Positions 30,624 to 64,000 of a DNA stretch of 64,000 nucleotides are shown piece by piece (the first letter of the stretch is position 1; each line of letters starts with the position of its first letter). Position numbers and translations under genes: made by a program. Source of the stretch: Echinarachnius parma (lineage: Eukaryota; Echinodermata; Echinoidea; Clypeasteroida; Echinarachniidae); assembly GCA_037951105.1 (NCBI GenBank), contig JBAMJV010002053.1:1-64000 (forward strand). Direction: 5' to 3'. Below the pieces are notes generated by a model. It did no database searches. It was not told the origin of the DNA and saw only the letters and a program-made list of their open reading frames with translations.

Positions 30624-30824
30624 ACTACTTATATTTAATTGAATTTCGGTAATTAGACATTATTTTTCATGCTCTTTATGAAAATGGCCAGAAAGTTTAT
30701 GACACCCGCATGGCGCGCGCTGCAAAATAGATTGCATTATGACGTCACAATGAGAGCCAAATGTATTTAAAGTACACGTATCGTATGTTGTCTTTGACTG
30801 ATTTCAAAGCATGAATGTGTATTA

Positions 30825-31591
30825 GGGCCATTCTTTGAAAAGTGAAACTTTTCGGAAAAATTGAAGTTTTATTTTTCTGTAGTTTTGTTCCATTTTTGGA
30901 ATGATCCATGTGTAAAGTTTCATGAACTACATGATTTGAAGTTTAAAATGAAACTTTTTTACTCATTTGCATAAATTTACATATTTCAATATTTTTCTAT
31001 TAATCATAATTCAGAAAATAATCAAGATATCAAAAGGATAATTAGCAAGCTCATTCTTCTCACTTTCCTGTACAGGTTGATACCAACTTTGTAAAAATTC
31101 AACCTTTCATTCTTTTCTAAAGCCGATTTTATAAAATTCCCATTTTTCCATTCATGTTGTACATGTCACACACGTGACCACCCCAAAATGTCACACACGT
31201 GACCAGACGTTGCCACATAATTAAGTACTATAAAAAACAACGGTTTGATATAATTCTCATTCATTGCTATTGTTGTACTTACAAATGTATAGTACTTCTC
31301 TGGTAATAAGATGAACATTATAGCTATTCATATTTTAAAGAATTTTCCAAATGAAATTTAGTTATGAAAAAAGCGCTCCGTGCGAAGTCACACACGTGAC
31401 CCATGCCATTTGACCTCTGACATTGAGTTACGTAATCCTTATAAAATATTTTGTGTTAAGTTTGAAAGACTACAACATATTCAAGTCACATATGAAGTAA
31501 AAATCATTATAGTCTCATACTTACTGAAATATAAGCATCCCATTTCAAAATTTGTCATGTTTTGGGTCACACACGTGACCAAGAATGGCCC
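30825..31591. mobile_element. 767-bp DNA element with GGGCCATTCTT ends (copy 2)
   Basis: Reverse-oriented, nearly full-length relative of the element at 8260-9027, flanked by ATTA duplications (30821-30824, 31592-31595). The inverted ends GGGCCATTCTT / AAGAATGGCCC are intact, and the GTCACACACGTGAC words are conserved. Confidence 0.85.
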
Positions 31592-31616
31592 ATTAGCCCC
31601 CTGATTTAGCCAGATT

Positions 31617-31790
31617 GTTAACTGTGTTGTCGGAAAAATCACGGAACGTTCCCTCGGGATTTAAAATGCTATTTCGTGAATAAAATAAGTCTCTCGACTA
31701 CGCCTCGGGACTTAAAATCTTCCCTTAATAGCGTTTGAGATCCCTCGAATTGAACATTCCGTGAAATTCCCTCCTCCAGTTAACAACTGT
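31617..31790. mobile_element. Hairpin element related to 44079-44266
   Basis: Shares TTGTTAACTGTG, CGGGATTTAAAATGCTATTT, CCTCGGGACTTAAAAT and GTTAACAACTGT with the copy in gene B intron 11. Confidence 0.65.
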
Positions 31791-32400
31791 ATAATGATCT
31801 GTGGGGAGTTGAAAAGTAACACGGATTTAACATTTTGTTTGAATATTAACCAACATTTTCGCGATGATTGGTATGTGTATTGTTTTTACTTGTTTTATTA
31901 ATTGTTGTTATTGTTTAAATATTGTTACTTTTTGGACTATTGTTACTAGTATCTAACACTGAGGCAAATACTGAGCAATGTTTGTCACAAACATAGCCAA
32001 GAGGCAAAATTATTTTGGCCGAGCGACCAGGCAACCAATCACTTATACAAACAAACAATCTAGCCAACTTGTTATTTAACATCTAGGGTTTTTACACCAT
32101 TTTGATGTCCATAAATGAGGCGCAATTGAAGCGCGAATATTGTATGAGGCTTGATTGTTCGAAATTGTGAATGTTAATATATAGTTTTGGGGTTTTCACT
32201 CCTTCTTCCATGTAAAGCGCGCCATAAGGGCAGTATGTTTCAAAGCTATGATCAACTGTTTTTCTCAGGGTTTTATAAGGGTGTAAATGGCAGAGGAGAG
32301 TGTCGGAGAGTCTACTAACAGTATATACACCAATAGACTCTGTGAAGGGGCCTTTACTTGTTCACGCCTTTCTCTTGTTAGGTTTGGTCAACTGCACTGA

Positions 32401-32645
32401 CATCATCATCATCATCATCACCATCATCATCGCCATCATTATCATCATCATCCTCATCATCATCATCATCATCATCATCATCGTCATTGTCATCATCATC
32501 ATCATCATCATTGTCATCATCATCATCATCATCCTTATCACCATCAGCTCCACAATAATGGCATCGTCATTATTATCATCATCATCACCATCATGATCAT
32601 GATCATCATTCTCATTTTCATTTTGGTCATCATTATCATCACCAT
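32401..32645 (+). repeat. (ATC)n tract
   Basis: ATC/ATT triplet repeat with scattered substitutions; a smaller one is at 26458-26578. The long Ile/Met open frames here are by-products. Confidence 0.88.
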
Positions 32646-32836
32646 CATACGCATCAAATAATTATCATCCTATGTAGCATGAAATTATGTGTTTTAGCGT
32701 AATCATCTTACAGTAGACAGATTGATGCGGTGAATTTTCATTAAATATTGTTAGACTTTTTATTAAATTATTAATACAGCATTGGGAAAGCATTGGGAAA
32801 TCGAACAAGAACATGACAATACACAACACACTGTCA

Positions 32837-33056
32837 TACCGTAGAACACCATCGTCAAGCACCCCGAAGCACCAATATGCATCTTGCTTTTAAAGAGCGC
32901 CCGCTCTCTGTCTAAACGGGAAACTTTAATCAAGAATGCAAATAATGGTGAGGAATATTCATGAGGATAATAATGGAGGTGAATCTCATGGAAACGTCTT
33001 TAAAAGCAAGATGCGTATAGGTGCTTGGGGGTGCTTGACGATGGTGTTCTACGGTA
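32837..33056. mobile_element. Hairpin MITE with TACCGTAGAAC ends
   Basis: Arms of about 55 bp: TACCGTAGAACACCATCGTC ... and GACGATGGTGTTCTACGGTA; the unpaired centre includes GAGCGCCCGCTCT. Confidence 0.75.
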
Positions 33057-33483
33057 TAGATAGGTTATTCACGTAATTGAACAAACATGAATTCATTACA
33101 ACTGACCTTGTGATCTGTTACTAATGTTAGAAACTGGGTACAAATTTTTTCTTGAATGAATTATAGTTGCATAAGTAACTTTATTTTGTGAATGTATTAA
33201 TACAAACTACAAAACATGTTTTTATCATCATCATTATCAAAATAAACGGTACAAACATTTTACACAAAGAAGCGTATAGCTTTAATAAGCAAATTTGCAG
33301 TATTAATTCCGCGTCATAGTTAGTCTAAACAATTATGATCTAAAATTGCATAATATTGTTTACAACACGTGTGTTAATCAATGACTTTTCATTTCCAGTT
33401 CATTTCACCCGTAAAAAAACACAAACATACAATTGAAACGCGAATAACGACAACCAACATACTAACATTCAAACATTCAAAGC

Positions 33484-33538
33484 ACCGGTCCGGTCTAGGA
33501 ACCCGGAGGTCTCGTGTTCGATCCCCGGCGAAGCCTAT
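33484..33538 (+). repeat. Possible tRNA-like fragment
   Basis: Contains GTGTTCGATCCCCGG (box B-like) before GCGAAGCC. No matching 5' half or paired cloverleaf is present, so only a relic is supported. Confidence 0.35.
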
Positions 33539-34026
33539 TTTTCTTTGCTCATTTTCATTCAATACATTTTCACTTGCATTATATGAAATGCAGGCGTGAA
33601 TCTTTATCAAAATGCTGCGTGACAGCGGTGACACTCTGTATATAAAACTTGGCTTTAAAGGGTTCTACTTTGTTGACTTGTGCAGCAAATTTATACATGG
33701 TTGATAAAATGTGTATTGTTGTGCTCTGAAATGCCCATTGAGTAATAGGTTGACATTCCACTTTAAACGGATATATTATGTCAAGGAAAAAAAATGAAAA
33801 AGCAAAGTGATATTTGCTAACTCATTGCACTGACTTTGTACACAGTTATAAATATCAAGTGGAGTATCACAAAAGGTGAAAACTTCAATCTAAATATTTC
33901 TTTTTTTACAGAATAACCAAAACCTGTTCAAGCAATATTTGTACAATGTTACTAGATCGCTTTAAAAATTTCCTCCACGTGGATTTACCATGCCTACGGC
34001 CCTGATTATTTAGACTAGTCTCGATA

Positions 34027-34528
34027 TTAAAGGTACACTTGAGTATTGGTACTTCTCGAAATGCCCCTTGACACTAAATTGGTTGGTTTTAATTCCATTT
34101 GAAACTTTCTTGAATAAAACATGTACAATGAGAATCATTATGCTCTCATAGTTTAACAATTTGATTTCAAGATATTTTTTTCATAAGTCTACCGGCCGGG
34201 GAAATTTTGACTTTTTAGAAAAATACAAACAATGCTTATAGACTACTTTGAAAAAAAAATCTGATGATATCTCTATTGAATCATTATTTCAACAAAACAT
34301 TAAATGCACAATTTTGTATGAAAAATGGCTAAAACCAATAAAATGTTAGAGAGCGCCCTCTTGAGTTGTAACGGCTCTTTTTGTAATGATAAGAGGGTTT
34401 TTACTTAGTAGTTTGTAATTGTGTATACCTGACGAGCATGATGGAGTTATAACTATTAGTTTGTACCGTAATGAGGCAGGTTTTGGTTACTAAAGTTAAG
34501 TTTGACCAATACTCAACTAACCCTTTAA
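34027..34528. mobile_element. TTAA MITE, family 1, diverged
   Basis: TTAAAGGTACACTTGAGTAT ... ACTCAACTAACCCTTTAA with the GAGAGCGCCCTCTTG interior block. Confidence 0.7.
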
Positions 34529-36760
34529 TATTAGCAACTGTTTGTTTAATGATATCTCTTTTCACCAACTAAGCGAAAGATTTGAAATGAATAGTATTGA
34601 AAACCAGAACTATTCCGATTATTCTAATTCCATCGACTGAGCAAATAGTTTATTACCTAATACATGTTTAAACCATTTTGTCAAATTTGATGCCATCATT
34701 TTAATAGTAAATGTCAAATTAATTTTCCCCTCGCTCTCATTCCCACCAAGACACGTACCTATAACGGCCATCACAATTTCAGAGTTCAGACCCAGATCGT
34801 CAGGTTCCTTCATTCAGGCAAGGATGCATGCATGGTCAGCTGTACAATTCCAAGCACACATGGACAAAATGACCATCAAGGCAAAAGGGCGCACCGGCCC
34901 CAGACATCTGTACGTGTTTACTACTTATTATCAAACAATTTGGATGTTGTTTTTGTGTTGTAAAAATAATGCTCGCTATATAGATCGTCGAAACAATGTA
35001 TAATTCACGTTGGTGTATTTTTGAAAATGTGCAGGCTTTATGAAGATTTGTTTCGTTCAAATTACTTGGGGCCCTCATTAATTCCAGTCGGATAAATTAA
35101 TAGATATTGTATCTGTTTCTGAACCGATATTGATCAAACAAAGCTGTTTATTAATAGTAAATATATTACTCATTGCGGATATAGTATCGAAAATAATATC
35201 GCTACTGATATTCACTAGCGATATTATTTTCGAAAGCTGTTTATTATTTTTAAAATCCCGTGCCTTTTAAAATGTTACACTTTGTTAAACGACATTTTCT
35301 TGAAGTGCCCTGAATCGAAACTGCACTACCCCTGTAAAAAAACACAAATAACATTACAGTTTTATCAGTATGTGCACCTAATCAACTTGTAGTGAAGGGA
35401 AGTAATCATCCCTTATTCGTGTGTTAAAGGTTGATAGTTTGTTAAGAACAAAACAACACAAATCTCTCCTAAACTTTCAAATATAAAAATAAAGTGCATA
35501 TTCATACCATATCGGTAATGTTTGCATATTATTTAGAATTACCTGTCAAACGGCAATATACTTGTGCATGGACTAAAATGGAATTGCATATTTATTTTGT
35601 TCAAAAGAGAACGGGAAATCTGGAATTTCGTAAACAAATATGAATGTACACCAATCTAGCTACAACTGCAGTTTGAAATCATTTAGGACTTTGTTGAAAT
35701 CCCCCTTTTTTATCCTTTTTTAAATGGACTTTTCCAAAAGTGTTTTTACATCAAAGCATGCACATCGTAAGTCTCCGGGCAACAGTAAAGTATTTTACTT
35801 TGGAGACCCCTGGCCCACTTGTAACTGTCCCTTTTCTATCTTTCCTTCACTTTCATTATTGACTGTGTATTGTTTGTATTTTGCATTTTACATTTTGTAA
35901 CTCGTGTATACGCTGTAACTGTTTTGAATTTTGGCCGAATAAATGATAATAAATAATAATAAATAAAATGGTTACTCAATCCACTCACTCTCACTCGCTC
36001 ACAAACAAACCAGAATAACACTGAAATACGTCCGAGTATTTAATTGGTTGACATTATGTCGTAACTTTTAATTATAACTTTTTATAAATCATATTGATCA
36101 TACAAAACGGAGTTCTACACTTTTGACCCACTATTTTGATACAAAACGTTCCAATATAAATATGATATAAAATATTAACTATCGTACAACTTAAAACTGA
36201 TTAGGAATTTGACAATTCAAGACTTGAAAATGATATGTTTGAAATTGGAGTTAGCACAAAGTACAATTTATAAAAGTATCTTATGGATTCCATGCAAATA
36301 GGTAAATAAAACGCATAGTACAGAGTAAACATATGTAGTTTTTCCAAATAAGTAATGCTACAGATATGTAAATCATAATAAGAAATTCAATGTTATAAAA
36401 TATTAAACTAAATAGGATTGACTGTTACAAAGTTGCGATGCGAAATGGAGAACTGTCATAATAGCGATATATAGTTTTTAAATTCAGGGCTAAACAATTA
36501 GGGGGAAAAAAAAATACACAATTAACGTTTGACTATTTAACTATATTACACTACTCCTGAAGAGTAAGTAAGGCTTCATCTTATTCTTGTAAATTGTGAT
36601 AGGCTGAACAATTACATGGATTGTTTTCTTGATTTCAATTTACTATGATATTTTAAAATCAAAACACCGTTACTATTATTTTCGTATGTGTACACACCAC
36701 ACAATCATATATGATTAAAATATATACAAATTGCCGACCTATTAATTTGTGTCATTTGAC
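34529..36760. other. Intergenic, no gene seen
   Basis: AT-rich with short unremarkable frames. A small inverted repeat (CGAAAATAATATCGCTA / TAGCGATATTATTTTCG) is at 35188-35235. Nothing recognisable as coding. Confidence 0.6.
35820..35968 (+). mobile_element. Possible 3' end of a non-LTR retrotransposon
   Basis: T-rich UTR-like sequence ending in GAATAAATGATAATAAATAA; short and without coding sequence. Confidence 0.4.
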
Positions 36761-36764
36761 ATAT

Positions 36765-37325
36765 GACCTGTTGAACTTTAAAAAAAGATGACATTTTCTA
36801 GTCCCAAGGTCGATCCTCATAATATGATGTGACCTTTGACATAATATGACCTATTGGACTTTCCAAACATGACATTTTCTACTCCTAATGTGATGTGAAT
36901 TTTAACCTATGACCTCTTGAACTTAAAAAAAAAGACATTTTGTAGTCCCAATGTCGATCCTCATTTATTATCATGTGACATTTGACATATTATGACCTGT
37001 TGAACTTTCCAAAGAGTATTTTCTAGTCCCAAGGTCGATCCTCCTATAATATTGTTACATTTGACATAATTATGACCTATTGAACTCTCCAAACATGAGA
37101 TTTTCTGGTCCTAAGGTTATGTGAATTTTAACCTATGACCTCTTGAACTTGTAAAAAAATATGAAATTTTATAGTCCCAAGGTCGATCCTCATATGGTGT
37201 GACCTTTGACATATGACATATTGGACTTTTCAAACATGACAATTTCTAGTCCTAATTTTAATCTATTACCTCTTGAACTTTTCAAAGATGACCTTTTCTA
37301 GTCCTAAAGTCGGTCCTTCTATGAT
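36765..37325 (-). repeat. Tandem array derived from the 3' end of gene B's last exon
   Basis: About eight degenerate units of 55-100 bp, each with a recognisable copy of the last codons and the bases after the stop. The plus-strand consensus is roughly GACCTCTTGAACTTTCCAAA, CATGACATTTTCTAGTCC, then a variable part and TGACCTTTGACATATG. The unit nearest the gene still translates to EGPTLGLEKVIFEKFKR followed by a stop. Units further away decay progressively. Confidence 0.8.
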
Positions 37326-37337
37326 GTGACCTTTGAC

Positions 37338-61475
<24,138 letters not shown>

Positions 61476-61542
61476 GGTTACCTCTATTGAAGCATAAACA
61501 TATTATTACTATCGACTGTGGAAGAAGAGAGGTTGGTCTTCG

Positions 61543-61640
61543 TTACGTTCTCACTCCACGTCGTTGTGTGGTGAAGTGAGTGGAAGATGCCGTCGACTTT
61601 ATTATGTAACGATTCTTCACAATCATGTTACATCACATAT
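61543..61640 (-). promoter_or_regulatory. Conserved block upstream of gene B exon 1
   Basis: Counterpart of 23270-23390 (CGTTACGTTCTCACTCCACG ... GGTGAAGTGAGTGGAAGATG). Function inferred only from conservation and position. Confidence 0.4.
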
Positions 61641-62024
61641 AAATGTGTATCGTGAGTGGCGTAGCTGGGGGAGGGGGAGGAGGGGGTTTATTATATAACA
61701 GAGAATTCTCTATCCCCCTTCACATCCCACCAATTGAAATGGGACGGATAAAATTAAAACCAAAAATATCATGCTTTGTATTTTTGGTGGAAGACGTTCC
61801 ATAATATACTCGACGAAATAACTAACCCCTGTTATTGCCCCCTCCGAATACCAGCTCGATTTGAATGACATTGGGTACACCTACGTAAAACTTTAAGCCA
61901 ACAGTTTGTCTTCTTTCTTTGAGGCTAAAACAAATACGACTTATAGAGATATCAATTCGATACTGATGTTTCCATTGGCGTAATGAGCAAGAGATTATGG
62001 GTGCTGGTAAAGAAGCGAATCGAA

Positions 62025-62026
62025 AG

Positions 62027-62100
<74 letters not shown>
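62025..62100 (+). repeat. (GT)n upstream of gene B
   Basis: Uninterrupted GT repeat followed by a G run. Confidence 0.9.
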
Positions 62101-62101
<1 letters not shown>

Positions 62102-62633
62102 GGGGGGGGGGGTGGATCATGGGCGTAGTTCTGTCATTGATATCCATTCAACAGGGGGGGGGGGGGTATTACGTAAGTCTGTACGCCCATGGGGTGGATA
62201 CTCCATCCCATGATGATATTTAACATTGACATGCATTTCATATCAATGTATGGCATTTAAACATCAATTCAATCATAATAAAAAAATATTTAATTAAGTT
62301 TAAACTGTAAGCCCCTAAGCAACCATTTATGTATACGTTATACATGTTAGTGGTTGTTTTCAACGTTGTTATCGTAGAGTTGTTTGCTTCGTTTATCTAT
62401 TCATTCCAACTTAGAACTGATGCAATACTTATTTCCGGAATATAATGTTGTGTAACAGCATGCTGCACATTGAACCTTGGTGAAGATAACGATGTCTTTG
62501 AGCTCAATCACATTTATTTGAAGAGCTTCATACCAAAAGGTGCTAAATCCACTATTTTAACGGTGGGAAAAAGCAGGTTTCTTTGTCAAACTTTGTACAT
62601 ATGCCTATGGGAATATGAAAATGAAACGTTCCA

Positions 62634-63020
62634 TATCGTCGATGGGCTGTTAAAACCTCGTATCTCAAAAAAACGAAATGTTCAGGAGAGCGAAAAAACA
62701 TTCTTATTTAAACAAATTATGTGCGTAGGCTGTGTTATTTGAACTTAAGACTATGTTTGATAATCAATTCGATATGAAATGGTTTAAATGCACGAAAAAT
62801 AATTTGGAAGGCGGGAAATTGAGTTATGAGGTTTTCGCCCTAAATCCTGAAATGAGATACGAGGTTTTCGAAAAGATGAATTTTGACATTATTTTTTAAG
62901 ATATGCAACTCATGTGGTTATTAGAAGATGAATAACACTTTAAACTTCACATTTATCCAAAAAAGTAATTTTCACCAACATTTGAGATACGAGGTTTTAA
63001 CAGCCCAGCGACGATATTTT
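62634..63020. mobile_element. Hairpin MITE upstream of gene B
   Basis: Left arm ATCGTCGATGGGCTGTTAAA plus ACCTCGTATCTCAAA is mirrored near 62985-63018 as TTTGAGATACGAGGTTTTAA plus CAGCCCAGCGACGAT. It is absent from unit A. It accounts for part of an otherwise unexplained 90-codon open frame at 62470-62742. Confidence 0.72.
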
Positions 63021-64000
63021 AATTTTGATTGTTTATTTTGGCCTGTAATTTAGATTTCTGGATAGCTACGTAGCTTATTAAATTACGCGCATAGATATAT
63101 CAACTTGTATGGAAAGACAGTGGATTTAACGCTTTTTGGACTTTAGCTTGTCATTTGTTACATGATGTAATACTCTCATGGCCCAGGGTGAAATTGTTAT
63201 ACTGAAACGTTGCAATTATTTAATTTCTGGTATTTGTTTGTTGCGTCGACCAAAATAAACTTACTTGCAGCATAATTCAACAACTTTAAATGTTATATCC
63301 TACCCGTTTGCTTCTTTGTACTTATAGCAGTATGCAACCAGCTTTGTTTTGTTTTGTTTCTGAGTTCATCTTTGTCATTGATGCGCCTACGAGTTAATTT
63401 GAATACATTCCGTACAGCATCCTGGCTTCATTCATTACCATATTATGGCATTCCTTTTCTCCCTGACATTACTCAGCAAGACTAGTTCAGTGGACATAAT
63501 TAGATCAGAGAAGGACCAATTGTTAACTAAATAATTTCCTTATCTCGGCTAAATACCCGGCGTAATTAAACCTACTAATGACTGTTGATCCTTTAATATG
63601 TTGGTGCATCATATCTACCTCGTGACTAGTGGTAATGTCGAGTTTTATATTAAAGTCAAATTTTGTTTTCGACAATATATTTGAAAAAGAAACAAAAATA
63701 ACAGTAATAGGATAGTAGGCCTCTTTCCTATGTAATCATATAATCTTTATTTTCCTTTGGGCATTATTATATTAAATTCCCAATATATTCCATCTCGACT
63801 ATCATGGGAACCAGCCCTGGGCCCCGATGCAGCAAGAGTTGCAATCGATTGTAAAGTTGTGATTAATTGCAAGTCAGGTCATGTTCAAATCCGATGGGTT
63901 CAATTTGCAACTTGACTACAAATGAGTGCAACTCATAGCGAAACACCCCCTGGACAGGTAGACCACACAAATATTTCTTTTCAATTCTTTGCACACTATA

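Noticed and set aside
32300-32596. Long Ile/Met-rich frames over (ATC)n and Asn/Ile/Leu-rich frames at 44642-45015 and 46414-46868
   Set aside because: Microsatellite translations with no family resemblance.
26160-37330. A third gene between the two paralogs
   Set aside because: No spliceable coding segments or family motifs were found; the interval is explained by MITEs, hairpins and AT-rich sequence. A short single-exon gene cannot be ruled out by eye.

Overview
This is a stretch of animal nuclear genome. It is AT-rich and intron-rich, crowded with hairpin DNA transposons (MITEs), tRNA-derived SINEs, (GT)n, (ATC)n and (ATT)n microsatellites and many G or C homopolymer runs. The genes have 14-16 small exons with GT-AG introns. 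The general look (SINEs with an A/B-box head and an ATT tail, very frequent short TTAA-flanked MITEs carrying 'AGAGGGCGC') fits a marine invertebrate deuterostome such as an echinoderm or cephalochordate. The species cannot be fixed from sequence alone.

The only confidently recognised protein genes are two tandem minus-strand paralogs of the NRF-6-like family (nose resistant to fluoxetine; N-terminal cysteine-rich NRF domain plus a multi-pass acyltransferase-3 domain). Gene B (61475 down to 37338) is complete: 16 exons, 2490 nt, 829 codons plus stop, all phases consistent. Gene A (23199 down to 1542, then off the left edge) shows the first 14 exons with the same phases. Its last two exons should lie a few hundred bases left of the window. 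No other secure protein gene was found. The exons were assembled by hand from splice sites, phase and family motifs.

Layout: 1-26.1 kb is duplication unit A (gene A and its upstream flank). 26.2-37.3 kb is intergenic, with a TTAA-MITE cluster at 28-30.5 kb and several hairpin elements. 37.3-63.7 kb is unit B. The units are collinear but unevenly diverged: exon 7 differs at 4/407 bases, exon 1 at about 20/121. The units are therefore useful as mutual empty-site controls. Insertions seen in one copy and absent in the other define target sites for several mobile elements: TTAA for four short families, 8-bp duplications for hAT-like elements, and a SINE that is itself interrupted by a hAT-like element. 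A 768-bp element with 4-bp target duplications sits inside a CR1/L2-like retrotransposon fragment. Two identical tRNA-Gly(TCC) genes or pseudogenes occur in a tandem repeat specific to unit A.

The most unusual pattern is that seven of the exons (2, 3, 8, 10, 13, 14 and the last) have degenerate copies of one exon edge next to them, some as tandem arrays that include adjacent intron or 3' sequence. The stop-codon end of gene B has seeded an array of about eight such units in its 3' flank. In gene A a small transposon has inserted at the splice donor of exon 2, so the donor is now built from the target duplication plus the transposon end. No CRISPR, prokaryotic operon or other defence-type system is present.
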